Below, piece after piece: positions 1-9,333 of a DNA stretch of 64,000 nt; within the stretch, counting starts at the first letter, position 1; each line of letters opens with the position of its first letter. Origin of the DNA: DAIOEK01 sp963721445 (lineage in GTDB: Bacteria > Chloroflexota > Anaerolineae > Anaerolineales > Anaerolineaceae); assembly GCA_963721445.1 (NCBI GenBank), contig CAVRIZ010000008.1, positions 124,001 to 188,000 of the forward strand, given 5' to 3'. The translations under genes and the position numbers were made by a program. The notes under the pieces were generated by a model, which was not told the origin of the DNA, ran no database searches, and saw only the letters and a program-made list of their open reading frames with translations.

Positions 1-191
1 TCCTGAGCAGCAGCGCGAATAAAATAGCGCGCCCAGCCAGCTTTTTCGCCCCCGGCTAAAGCTGACAATTCTGCCAGACGATGAACATTTGCCCTGAATG
101 CTTTTTCATCGTTTACAGTGACTTTTCCATCCGAATAGGAGATAGAATTATTCACTGTTTGTAGTACTTCATTGATCAACTGTACGTTCAT
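1..191 (-). CDS. Unknown protein, N-terminal 63 residues (cut by window edge)
   Basis: An open frame starts at an ATG whose complement lies at 189-191, preceded by a good GGAG ribosome site, and runs without a stop off the left edge. The visible peptide begins MNVQLINEVLQTVNNS and is hydrophilic and helical-looking, with no signal peptide. It lies 22 bases downstream of the phosphofructokinase stop on the same strand, so it is probably co-transcribed with it. I do not recognise the family from this fragment. A role near glycolysis is suggested only by position. Confidence 0.6.
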   Translation of the reverse strand, partial: MNVQLINEVLQTVNNSISYSDGKVTVNDEKAFRANVHRLAELSALAGGEKAGWARYFIRAAAQ

Positions 192-213
192 TAAATAACT
201 CCTGGTTATTAGA

Positions 214-1381
214 TTAGCTCAAGAACATGGGAACGCCCATGAAATCTTTCACCCGTGGGAGGTAATGCTCAGAATCATAGAAGCTTGGAACATCCACTCG
301 TTTCTTCCCTGACATGATGATATCCACGGGCACAGTAGTGTACTTACCGCCATGTAAAGCAACCATCTTGCCGGTCTCTCCCCGGCGAATCAGCTGACTG
401 GCCAGGTTGCCAAAGGACATGGCAACCATTCGATCCAATGAATCTGGCGCGCCGGACCGCATCAGGTAGCCAATCTGCTGGTACATAATATCCTGCCCGG
501 TTCGGCGTTTTACTTCTTCCGATAGCATTTCACCGACACCGCCCAATTTTCGATGACCATAGGCATCCGCCTCTCCGCCCTCGATCACTTCACCGCCTTC
601 CATGATCGCCCCTTCGGAGATGGTCATGATGGCGTAATTGGATGGATTGTTTCTTTTGTCTTCCATCAGAAAGCCGCATAATCTTTCCACATCGAACGGA
701 ATTTCTGGAATGATCGCTCGATCAACATACCCAAGATAGGCAGAGATCAAGCTGGTCTCACCCGAATTTCTGCCAAAAAGTTCGACAATACCAATCCGTT
801 CGTGCGAGCCAACCGATGTTCGCATATTCGTGATGAACTCCACCGAACGTGTAACCGCAGTGGAAAAACCGATGCAATAGTCTGTGCCATAGACATCGTT
901 GTCCATCGTCTTTGGGATGGCTACGACCGGGAACCCTTCCTTATGGAGCCGAGCTGAATAACTGAGTGTATCATCACCACCGATGGTCACCAGGTAATCG
1001 ATTCCCAGATGGGCGATCACCTTCAAAACATACTCGGTGTAATCCATCGTTTCCGCGTTTACTTTTTTTCCAAAATTGGAGTTTTTCAGGAAATCCGGAA
1101 CTCGATTCTAATTTCACATTTTGTGGGTTCGTCCGGGAGGTGTGCAGGAAAGTTCCCCCGGTCCGATCGATCGTTCGGACGTCATCACGATCCAATGGGC
1201 GGATGTAATAATCGTGCGTGGATGGTTCATCGAGGTTATATTGAAGCAGACCCGCCCAACCTCTTCGAATTCCCAATACCCTGTATCCAGATTCAAGACA
1301 GTTTAATACAACAGACTTCATACACGGGTTCAGACCCGGTACATCCCCCCCACCGGTAAGGATACCAATTGTTTTTGACAT
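214..1381 (-). CDS. pfp: PPi-type 6-phosphofructokinase, interrupted by a one-base frameshift
   Basis: Phosphorylates fructose 6-phosphate in glycolysis. The N-terminal part has the phosphate-loop start (MSKTIGILTGGGDVPGLNP) and GGTFLHTSRTNP. The second part carries GGDDTL, PKTMDND, SVGSHERIGIVELFGR and MYQQIGYLMRSGAPDSLDR. In this family Asp after GGD and Lys before T-[IM]-DND mark pyrophosphate rather than ATP as phosphoryl donor, so PPi use is inferred. The start is an ATG behind GAGGAG. The two parts are in different frames; one surplus base between about 1085 and 1115 (near the codons for NVKL/NRVP) joins them into about 388 residues, a normal length. Because both halves are perfectly conserved, a sequence error or very recent mutation is likely. 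It follows the histidine kinase gene by 41 bases. Confidence 0.9.
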
Positions 1382-1422
1382 ACTGATGTTCTCCTCAAAG
1401 AAAAATATAAGTGCAAAATGGA

Positions 1423-2484
1423 TCAGGCAGCTGGAGTTTCCTCTGCCTTTGCCATCGGCATTTCGAAAGTAATTCGCGTTCCTTGCCCTGGCACACTATC
1501 GATTTCCGCTCGACCACCCAGCATCTCCACCCGGTCTCGAGTGATCTTGATCCCGAGATTCCCATCAGATTGAAGATCATCGGCGGCAATCCCTTTACCG
1601 TTATCATCCACACTCACCCGGACTATATCCGAATCGATATTCAAGGTTACTTTCACCTTGCTTGCCTGGCTGTGTCTAGCAGCATTTCCAAGCAATTCCT
1701 GCAACGACCTGAATATCATGACTTCAAGGTAGGAAGCCATACGGATTTCAGAGCCTGAGATAACCAAATCTACATCCAGACCGGTCTGTTCTTTATACGT
1801 ATCAATATATCGTTTAACGGTGGGCACCAGACCGAGGTCATCCAACATCATCGGGCGCAGCTCAAAAATAAAGTTCCGGACCTTTTGGAAGGTGGACATG
1901 GCAGAATTCTTGAGGTTTGCTAATTCATCCTTCGCCCTGGTCTGATCGACATCAAAAAGTCGCATTGCAATTTCAGTCTGGAGAATGAAATTTGAAAGCG
2001 CCTGAGCCGGGCCATCGTGCATCTGCCTGGATAACCGTTGTCGTTCCACTTCCTGGGCATTGATTAACATCTGCACCATTTCGGCAGCATTACCCTTTTT
2101 GTTATCAACATTCGATTTTCCGGATTCAAGGATCTTCCTTGTTTTTTCCAGGAACGCCTGATACTTCTTCAAGGCAACCTGATCAGCTTGAAGTTTTTCG
2201 ATCTGCCCACGCATTACCAATAAACGCTGCTGCGTATCCAATGCGGAATCGTACATGCTTCGGATTTCCTGCCGGGGAACGGATTCCATGGCAGATTGAG
2301 TCTGCTGAAGCTGTGCTGTAATGGCTGCATTTTTTTGGGTTATCCGAGACATCTCAGCCTGGCTCTGATCCACAAGCATACTGATCTCGCGGATAGAACG
2401 ACCTGTCTGATCGTATTCCGAGTTGAGTTCACTCTGGAAGTCATCCCAGGGATTTACCTGTTCATTCCCACTTTTTAGCATCAT
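1423..2484 (-). CDS. DegS/NarL-type sensor histidine kinase, cytoplasmic
   Basis: A 353-residue HisKA_3 plus HATPase_c kinase. Residues 1-125 are hydrophilic and heptad-rich, probably a coiled-coil sensor like that of DegS, with no membrane segment. The phospho-acceptor His is H156 in QRLSRQMHDGPAQ, followed by FELRPMMLDDLGL. The ATP-binding domain shows the N box (ELLGNAARHS, N267), G1 (DDNGKG, 293-298) and a GQGTR G2 box near 335. Its ATG follows GAGGAGCATTGCG. No NarL-type response regulator is adjacent; the only receiver protein in the window (45.8 kb) is single-domain and distant. It heads the minus-strand unit with phosphofructokinase. The signal is unknown. Confidence 0.85.
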   Translation of the reverse strand: MMLKSGNEQVNPWDDFQSELNSEYDQTGRSIREISMLVDQSQAEMSRITQKNAAITAQLQQTQSAMESVPRQEIRSMYDSALDTQQRLLVMRGQIEKLQADQVALKKYQAFLEKTRKILESGKSNVDNKKGNAAEMVQMLINAQEVERQRLSRQMHDGPAQALSNFILQTEIAMRLFDVDQTRAKDELANLKNSAMSTFQKVRNFIFELRPMMLDDLGLVPTVKRYIDTYKEQTGLDVDLVISGSEIRMASYLEVMIFRSLQELLGNAARHSQASKVKVTLNIDSDIVRVSVDDNGKGIAADDLQSDGNLGIKITRDRVEMLGGRAEIDSVPGQGTRITFEMPMAKAEETPAA

Positions 2485-2671
2485 CGCAATGCTCCTCTTC
2501 TGAGATGGTACCGATCCCCGTGCGATTGATACCTAACGAATAAATTATACTCAATTCTAATCAAATGTTATAGACAACCTTGCAGGCAGAATTCCGGCTT
2601 GAGTAAGTATTCCAAAACAACCAGAGTATTTGAACCTATAAACCATTCTCACATTATAAAAATCCAACATG

Positions 2672-4122
2672 TTATTTGATCTGGTAAATTGCCATATTCT
2701 CGCCTCCCGCCCGGATCGAGAATTTTCCTTGTGATCTGTACACTTCCTGTGTTTGGAGTGGTATTGGTGGCTTATACCAACCCGGAAAAATCATCAGGTA
2801 ATCAGCATGTTTCCTCTCTATATAAGCCGCTAATTCTTCTGGTTTCCGGATTATCGGTATGACAGCCGGATCGAATTAATCCTGCCAGATCTAAAATCTC
2901 TCAATTCGCGAAATAACCGACTGCGCCTATATCATGGGCAGCTATTCGTGATTCGGTCAAGGTATTTTGAGCGATCCATTTGGCTGGTTCGACCATCTCG
3001 GTTTGAATGATGGCGACATCTATGGCATACGCTCTGCACTCCCAATCCCAGAAATATCAGTAAGAACGAGAACGATTGATGCTGTATAGGTTCTCGTTAT
3101 TACAAAACGAATTGTTGGAGGAATCTTTGAGAGATTACAATCTGAAAAGATCTTCAAGGGAGAAAACCAGATAGATCGCCAGAATTGGCATCACGTACCG
3201 ACCATGCTGATAAGTGACGGGTAGTTTCCACGCATACAACCCAATAAATCCCAATATCCAAAGTATTATTGCTATGCGCAAGGCGTCTTTTTTCTTTATT
3301 GCATAATAAGATTCCATGAAGAAATCCGGGTAAAACAACCATTCCGACACCGGCCAGGGGCGCTTGCCACATTCTAAAGTATCGGACAACAAAATTACTT
3401 GTCTCTTGATATTCCATTTGTTTTGCAAATAAGGTGTTTGGCCAAATGGACCCTGATATGGCATAGTTGAACCAGAGATACCCTGCCAGCAGTAGACCGA
3501 ATGGCAATAGGATTCGGCAAATATTATTTAACTTGTCGCTTGTCTTCCTATGAACAATGAACGCAACCAAAATCGGACCGAGTAAGGTTAACCCATCTGG
3601 TCTAGTCCAAAGGCTCAACCCGGTCAAGATTCCAACCAGGATCCAATGCGGTTTCAGGGCGAGTAATTCCAGCAGCACAACCAGAAAAAGAATCGTCTGC
3701 AGTAGGGTTTCCATTCCAGATGCAGCTGCCCAAACCAGGTGCCATTCCCCGATCACACTGATCGCTAACAAAATGGCCCAACCCATCGTCCTCTCTTTCA
3801 GATACCAGGTGTAAACGCGGGTTCCGGTTAATGCCAAAATCAGTCCTCCCAGGCTGAAGGTCCAGTAAAATGTCGGGATTTTCAACCAAAATCCGATGGC
3901 TAAAAGGACAGTCCAGAAAGGAGAGGTGGATCCGGCGGTTGGATGACCAGGATTGAATGCCCACTCACCTCGTTCGGCAAGGTTGCGGGCAAATGTCTGG
4001 TGGATCCATGCGTCGTCCAACGGAAAACCCGTCTCATATGTCCGATTACTGACAATCAAAAATAAAACCACCAATGCAATCGAGACCAGACCAATGGCAA
4101 CGAAAACAAACCTGTTTTTCAT
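2672..4122 (-). pseudogene. GT-C family membrane glycosyltransferase, multiply frameshifted
   Basis: Intact N-terminal two thirds: a membrane anchor, the acidic loop TGFPLDDAWIHQTFARNLAERGEW typical of GT-C enzymes, and many hydrophobic segments. Frame is lost near 3330-3370, where the homologous reading moves by one base and continues as helices ending HGRYVMPILAIYLVFSLEDLFRL. Further pieces are readable only in shifting frames: SFSFLLIFLGLGVQS, then YAIDVAIIQTEMVEPAKWIAQN, an in-frame TGA at 2901-2903, EILDLAGLI, another one-base shift near 2873, and DPAVIPIIRKPEELAAYIERK running to a natural stop at 2672. The start overlaps the stop of the upstream paralogue by 4 bases (ATGA), so it was the last gene of that operon. 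Either real decay or a poor consensus could explain it; several independent lesions favour decay. Confidence 0.8.
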
Positions 4123-5696
4123 GGGATTTTCTCGTCAGGATTTAGGTCATAAATTTGAATTCCATCCATTTCACTGACAAATATAAACCCATTTCGATCG
4201 GCTTGCGGATTCTGATACAGATCATTCAACTGGGGGATATGGTTTTCATCCAGTAAGAGAAACCGGGCAGAAAACTGCCTGGCAAGCTCCAATATCGTGC
4301 TTTCATCACCATAAGGAATAATCAAAGATTGTCGCCCAGTTGCCGCGTAATAGGCTGGCGGATTGTTGACGATAACCGGTTGGTCAACTCTAGGAAATTG
4401 CATATCTAAAAACGCTTCCAAATGCTGATATTGACTCCAAAGCTTGGATTGGTTAACTCTTTCCGCAAGTAGATCGGAGTAGACCAAGTACACACTAATT
4501 ACGGTGGTTAGTATCCCTACTCCGAGGAAAAGACGGTTCTCATCCAGGGAAATCCCTTTCTTTAAAAGCTTTAATCGATCAAGGAGCAAGGAATAACCCA
4601 TTGGGGCGACGATCCAAAGAAAAGGCTGGAAAATCGCAAGAGAGTGTAACAATCCTCCCCGCATACCTGCCAAAGGAAAAACGAGGGTAATCAAAACAAA
4701 GTAAATACCGAAAGCAAACAGAAAGAACCATTTCAATGTTTTCAGGCCCAGGTTTCTCCAACCCATAAAAATTCCAGGGACGAGAACAATCAAACCATTA
4801 ACCGCGATCACCGAAAGAGTATTGAGTAAAAATGCTTTCAACCGTATCGAGAGGATCGTTGTCCAACCTGCTGCCAACCAGGAAGTCCACGTAAGCTGGG
4901 TTGCCGGATAGCTGAATATCTGGTCGTATGTGTTCAACCATAATCCACGGGAAGTGCCCGGTGGATAGAGGCTGCGAAAATCAAACAAATTTCTGGAATA
5001 CCAGATCCCGGTGATAACAAGATAACCGGCTAATAATAAGAACAGATCCAAAAGGACTAAATGAATACGTGGTGTACGGTGTATGATACGGAGTGCAATC
5101 AGCAATCCGCCAAGCAAGAAAAGCCAGATCAAACCGTCAGCTCTGGTCAGATGGATGATTCCACTGATCCATCCCAATATGACTGGCGCATACCATTTCA
5201 AATGGATCCTCTCCTGACTCAGATAAAAAATGAGTGCGAGACCGCAAAGGAATAGGATGGCAAATCCATCTGGTTCGGTTACAAATTTGAGAAAGTATCC
5301 GCTTGCAAGAACGAGAATTCCGGAAAGTAGTGCCCACCGTTTATTACTAAACAGGAGGTAACTCGCCAGGTACGTCAGCGGTGACGTGATAGCAAAGAGA
5401 AATACAAAGGGAAGACGAGCCGCAAGAAGTGACGAATTCCCGCTCACGAACATCCCAAATGCGGCAAGCAGAGAAGCGCCAGGCATCCAATACGTGAAAG
5501 CGGGGAAAGGAATGCGGTCAGGTCCTGACAGATAGTTCCAGAGGGCATAATCCATCCAGCCTTTGCCCTCAAAGATCGTCTTAGCTCCGGCATAATAATA
5601 ATCCGCATCCATATACCCGGTATATGGTCGAACCCAAACCAGGATTGTACCGATGAGCAAGCCGCATCCGAAAAGAATCAAGGTTGTCCTTTTCAT
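4119..5696 (-). CDS. Polytopic GT-C-like glycosyltransferase (525 aa)
   Basis: An integral membrane protein with about a dozen hydrophobic segments and, after the first one, a polar loop containing GYMDADYYYAGAKTIFEGKGW. This acidic motif is the catalytic hallmark position of lipid-phosphosugar-dependent GT-C enzymes (PMT/ArnT/RgtA-D type). The last ~110 residues form a soluble extracytoplasmic tail. It probably transfers a sugar from a polyprenyl-phosphate donor to a cell-envelope glycan or glycoprotein; the acceptor cannot be read from sequence. Both ends overlap neighbouring genes by four bases (ATGA junctions), indicating translational coupling within a four-gene minus-strand operon. Confidence 0.75.
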   Translation of the reverse strand: MKRTTLILFGCGLLIGTILVWVRPYTGYMDADYYYAGAKTIFEGKGWMDYALWNYLSGPDRIPFPAFTYWMPGASLLAAFGMFVSGNSSLLAARLPFVFLFAITSPLTYLASYLLFSNKRWALLSGILVLASGYFLKFVTEPDGFAILFLCGLALIFYLSQERIHLKWYAPVILGWISGIIHLTRADGLIWLFLLGGLLIALRIIHRTPRIHLVLLDLFLLLAGYLVITGIWYSRNLFDFRSLYPPGTSRGLWLNTYDQIFSYPATQLTWTSWLAAGWTTILSIRLKAFLLNTLSVIAVNGLIVLVPGIFMGWRNLGLKTLKWFFLFAFGIYFVLITLVFPLAGMRGGLLHSLAIFQPFLWIVAPMGYSLLLDRLKLLKKGISLDENRLFLGVGILTTVISVYLVYSDLLAERVNQSKLWSQYQHLEAFLDMQFPRVDQPVIVNNPPAYYAATGRQSLIIPYGDESTILELARQFSARFLLLDENHIPQLNDLYQNPQADRNGFIFVSEMDGIQIYDLNPDEKIP

Positions 5697-7219
5697 GGTG
5701 TGAACTCATAACAAAGCAAATCGCCCATAGCAAATGAATCCTGCAGGGTGTAATTAGTCTTCAATTCAGTCAGTCGTGGATGCTCTGAATATCCCATTTG
5801 TTGATATTCAGATTCCGCTTTCTGATACGTAATGAAATAGACCTTCTTTGCCCCATCCACAGCTGATCGAATGGTTGGATAGGCTTCCTGATAGATTGCT
5901 TTCTGGGTTTGAACTGCCAGCGTGTCATTATGAGATTCTTCCGGGTCTGCCAGATACCGCTGTGGAAGCCCGGGACCGTAAATGATCATAGGAAAATAAC
6001 TCAGTTTTGTGTCGTGGAGGATCAGGCAATCGGATGGATCGCATTGGTCTGCCAGGCTTGCCACCATTTTGCGATATGGTGAACGCGGGAAGTCATCAAA
6101 TTGATATTGGTATGGGAGAGAGATCATTGATATGAGGACAATTAAAACTACATTTATGACACCGATGGAAATGGGTTTTCGCAAATCAGGACCCGATTTC
6201 TCATCCTGGAAAGCGATCATCGCCAGAAGCAGATACAAAGCCAAACCAGAGGTGATAAAAGCCCGGGGAACAAATACGGGGCGCATTAAGTAGGAGGCTA
6301 GGAATAAGAGAACGGAAGGTAATACGAATAGCGCCCCAATAAATTGAAATCTAAGGTCGGTCCGTCTCTTCCAAACCTGGATTGTGAGAACGACAACGAC
6401 CTGTAAAACCAGGACAGCCAGAATGATCAAGATCGGATTTGGCTGCGGCATCGACCCGAGTAATTGTATGAGTGCCTGCAGGACTTCAATTAATCCAGGC
6501 TGAGGTGTCCAGAATGCTTTCTGGATTTTTTCAATCTGCCCAGGAACCAGAACCAGCCACGGCAGAAACCCGATCGCCAGGATTCCTTGCGCGAGCACCA
6601 GTTGTCCAAGCTTTTTCCATTCACGACGGATGAGTAAGAAAAAATCGGTTGCAATTAAAGTGAACACTGCCAGATTATGGCTGTAGACCGCAATTAACCC
6701 GAACACAATCAACATATACCAGTTCAATTTGGACGGTCTTTTGGATTGGATCAATCGCCACGAGATCCAGAAATACCCGATGCACCCAAGTTCCAAAAGG
6801 ATATACATGCGGATCTCTTGCGCATGATAGATTTGAAAGGGCGAAATCGCAGTGAGCAAGGCTGCCACCAGACCAATTCTCCTGTCCCCGATTTCTGTTC
6901 CTAATCGATACACGAGGCAGATCACCAGAATGGAAAGGAGTACATTCAGCATTCGGATGAACCAGATCGATTGAGAAATCATCATCCAGAAATGCAGGAT
7001 GAAATAATAGAGGGGGGGCATAGTGTCAGCGGCGGTGCCACTAATAATTGCCGGGATTGTTTGCCGTGATAAAAGAATACTAAAGGCGTCATCGTACCAG
7101 ATACCACGGGAGGAGATCGCGGTCAGGCGCAGGATTGCAGCAATGAACACAATTAGGGCAAGTGTGATCGAAGGATGCTCCTCAAAGTATGCCCAGCGAA
7201 ACCCACTTGATTTTTGCAT
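5693..7219 (-). CDS. GT39/PMT_2-type membrane glycosyltransferase (508 aa)
   Basis: This shows the clearest PMT_2 (dolichyl/undecaprenyl-phosphate mannosyltransferase-like) features of the cluster. The first membrane helix leads into RLTAISSRGIWYDDAFSILLSR, with the conserved DD loop. TMPPLYYFILHFWM and SPFQIYHAQEIRMYILLE follow, as in many bacterial PMT_2 proteins. About 10-11 helices are followed by a ~130-residue soluble C-terminal domain. It starts six bases after the GT87-like gene upstream (stop at 7226) and overlaps the next paralogue by four bases. It is expected to mannosylate or glycosylate an envelope acceptor outside the membrane; specificity is unknown. Confidence 0.8.
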   Translation of the reverse strand: MQKSSGFRWAYFEEHPSITLALIVFIAAILRLTAISSRGIWYDDAFSILLSRQTIPAIISGTAADTMPPLYYFILHFWMMISQSIWFIRMLNVLLSILVICLVYRLGTEIGDRRIGLVAALLTAISPFQIYHAQEIRMYILLELGCIGYFWISWRLIQSKRPSKLNWYMLIVFGLIAVYSHNLAVFTLIATDFFLLIRREWKKLGQLVLAQGILAIGFLPWLVLVPGQIEKIQKAFWTPQPGLIEVLQALIQLLGSMPQPNPILIILAVLVLQVVVVLTIQVWKRRTDLRFQFIGALFVLPSVLLFLASYLMRPVFVPRAFITSGLALYLLLAMIAFQDEKSGPDLRKPISIGVINVVLIVLISMISLPYQYQFDDFPRSPYRKMVASLADQCDPSDCLILHDTKLSYFPMIIYGPGLPQRYLADPEESHNDTLAVQTQKAIYQEAYPTIRSAVDGAKKVYFITYQKAESEYQQMGYSEHPRLTELKTNYTLQDSFAMGDLLCYEFTP

Positions 7220-7225
7220 ATTGGT

Positions 7226-8476
7226 TTACCCGGTAGCACCTTCGATGAGAGAGCGGTTGGGTCGAACAACCCACCAGCGAATCCACCAAAGTAAAAACAA
7301 AAGGGTGAACGGTAGAATCAGATACATGACTGGTTGTTCATCTGTACCCCGAACAGTCACAAGAAATAACGCCCAAAGACCTGCAAAAAAGACCAGATAG
7401 ATTGCCCCATTGAACCATTTACCAACGTTTTGCCATCGATCCAGTAAGATCTTATTGACAAGAAATAACGGGGCGACCAGCGCCACATAATGAGGAGTTG
7501 CCGTACGGTAGGCCACCAAGTTGGTCACAACCAGGGTTAGAAAGGCTGTCCACACAAAAGTATTCGTATCTTTTCCACGGCTACGTATCCACTCAACTGC
7601 TAAGTATAGATAGAATGCACCATGCAAGAAAATATTGATCTGTTGCATGATGCCAGGCATCCAGGATGCTATGATGGATAAGGTGGAACCAATTCGGTCT
7701 GTATAAGTTGGATAGCTGATCAGTTGCCTGAGCCAATCCATTGGCCAACCTGGTAAAAGGAAATAGGTGATGATCATAATGACGATAAAACTCGTCGCTG
7801 TACTTCCGATGATTTTCCACCTTTTTACAGTTATCGCCCAATAGAGAACATACAAGACGAGCAAATAACTCATTTGGGGTTTGGATGTGGATAGGGTCAA
7901 CAGGATCCCGGCTGCGACATCTTGTTTTTGTTGTATAGCCCAGATTGCCAGAAGCATCAGCAATGCATTGATTGCGGCGTACTGACCCAAAATGATGGCG
8001 CGGATCGCACAGTACCATAATAGACCGAACAGGAGCACCCCGATCAATCCTATCCGACGTACTCTCCACCCACTTATCCGCAGGGAGACGATGGTAATTA
8101 ATACCAGGCAAAGCTCAATCACGGTCATAAATACTGCGCGAGCCAATGTATATTCCATCAAGCCAAATGGAGCGAAGAACAGCATGGAATAAAGCGGATA
8201 CACAAAATGAGCAACATCCTCGCCCAGAGAAGGATTTGCCGCCCTGCCATAGATCAGTTTTTGGGCGATAAGGCTTACCTCATTCGAATAAGGATTTTTT
8301 CCATTCATTAACCATTCGTGGGCGCCATTCCAACGGGCAAGGAAATCATTCCCGCCCGGATTTTGTTGGGCAAAACGATAATTAATGATGGTTAATCCAA
8401 GCGGAATGGCTATCACCGCGAGAGCTAGTACTACGAACAGGATTACTTGGCTTCTTGATTTTGTCTTTAGGTTCAT
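7226..8476 (-). CDS. GT87/DUF2029-type membrane glycosyltransferase (416 aa)
   Basis: Matches the DUF2029 (GT87, PimE-like) pattern. After one N-terminal helix there is GGNDFLARWNGAHEWLMNGKNPY, then VYPLYSMLFFAPFGL, GQYAAINALLMLLAIWA and LTLSTSKPQMSYLL. Characterised members are polyprenyl-phosphate-dependent mannosyltransferases. It is the first gene of the minus-strand glycosyltransferase operon, 21 bases downstream of the start point predicted from a TTGACC-N17-TACAAT promoter. The ribosome site is weak, which fits translation close to the 5' end. No truncation is seen. Confidence 0.8.
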   Translation of the reverse strand: MNLKTKSRSQVILFVVLALAVIAIPLGLTIINYRFAQQNPGGNDFLARWNGAHEWLMNGKNPYSNEVSLIAQKLIYGRAANPSLGEDVAHFVYPLYSMLFFAPFGLMEYTLARAVFMTVIELCLVLITIVSLRISGWRVRRIGLIGVLLFGLLWYCAIRAIILGQYAAINALLMLLAIWAIQQKQDVAAGILLTLSTSKPQMSYLLVLYVLYWAITVKRWKIIGSTATSFIVIMIITYFLLPGWPMDWLRQLISYPTYTDRIGSTLSIIASWMPGIMQQINIFLHGAFYLYLAVEWIRSRGKDTNTFVWTAFLTLVVTNLVAYRTATPHYVALVAPLFLVNKILLDRWQNVGKWFNGAIYLVFFAGLWALFLVTVRGTDEQPVMYLILPFTLLFLLWWIRWWVVRPNRSLIEGATG

Positions 8477-8503
8477 GGGATAATTGGACCGTATGTTTCA
8501 GGT

Positions 8504-8532
8504 ATTGTACACTTAAGCAGAATCATGGTCAA
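8504..8532 (-). promoter_or_regulatory. Sigma-70 promoter of the glycosyltransferase operon
   Basis: On the minus strand TTGACC (complement of 8527-8532) is separated by exactly 17 bases from TACAAT (complement of 8504-8509). The predicted start lies near 8497, about 20 bases before the GT87-like ATG. It sits in the 86-base divergent gap shared with the nitrilase gene. Confidence 0.55.
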
Positions 8533-8562
8533 TTTTCAAACTCCCTTCCAAAGGTGATCACA

Positions 8563-9333
8563 ATGAAGCTTTCCATCGCCCAGTTTTCCATACAATTTGG
8601 AGAACCCTCTCAAAACCTGGAATTCATCCGCACAATGGCCAGACAGGCAGGAGGAGAAAAATCAAATCTCCTCTTACTGCCCGAATTATGCTTGCATGGC
8701 TACCACTCAGAAACGATAAAGAATAATGTCAATTATCATCTCGCTGCCGTATTACCTGAATTATGCGAGATCGCCAAAGGAAATTCCCTCGATCTCTGCG
8801 GTTCATTTATTGAAGATGATGGTGGATTTCGGTATAACACCATGATCTATCTGGATAAGAACGGGCAGCTTTTGGCCAAATACCGGAAAACCCATCTTTT
8901 CAAACCTCTTCGAGAACACCTACTTTTCAACCCGGGAAACCATATCACGGTTGTGGAAACCGCATTTGGGAAATTGGGATTAGTCATTTGTTATGATCTT
9001 CGTTTCCCCGAGATGTTCCGAGTAATGACAGCACAGGGAGTGAAAGGATTTTTGATTAGTGCGGAATGGCCTATTGAACGAATTGATCATTGGCAAGTAC
9101 TGCTAAAAGCACGTGCAATTGAAAATCTTGCCTGGGTAGCCGCCTGCAATTGTATAGGAAACACCAGCAAGACCGTCTTCGGTGGATCCAGTTCACTGGT
9201 TTCTCCATGGGGAGAAACCCTGGAACAACTGGAAGGTGAATCTTGCCGGACAATTGAATTTGACCCGACTATCACAGATCAGGTCCGCGAGAACTACCCA
9301 TTTTTAGATGATATGCGGACATTTACCGAGTAA
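8563..9333 (+). CDS. Nitrilase-superfamily amidohydrolase (256 aa)
   Basis: A carbon-nitrogen hydrolase. The catalytic triad is readable as E41 in LLLLPELCLHGY, K109 in KYRKTHLF and C143 in LGLVICYDLRFPEMFR. The LRFPEMFR context and 256-residue length resemble omega-amidase/Nit2 and related deaminated-glutathione amidases; the exact amide substrate is not decidable. I chose the ATG at 8563, behind AAGGTGATCACA, rather than an upstream in-frame codon because the protein then begins directly at the conserved first strand. Its 3' end overlaps the convergent membrane-protein gene by 11 bases. It interrupts the glycosyltransferase block with no evident functional link. Confidence 0.85.
   Translation: MKLSIAQFSIQFGEPSQNLEFIRTMARQAGGEKSNLLLLPELCLHGYHSETIKNNVNYHLAAVLPELCEIAKGNSLDLCGSFIEDDGGFRYNTMIYLDKNGQLLAKYRKTHLFKPLREHLLFNPGNHITVVETAFGKLGLVICYDLRFPEMFRVMTAQGVKGFLISAEWPIERIDHWQVLLKARAIENLAWVAACNCIGNTSKTVFGGSSSLVSPWGETLEQLEGESCRTIEFDPTITDQVRENYPFLDDMRTFTE

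Noticed and set aside
5061..5337. Short frames on either strand inside the glycosyltransferase genes
   Set aside because: They overlap intact conserved membrane-protein coding sequence and lack ribosome sites.
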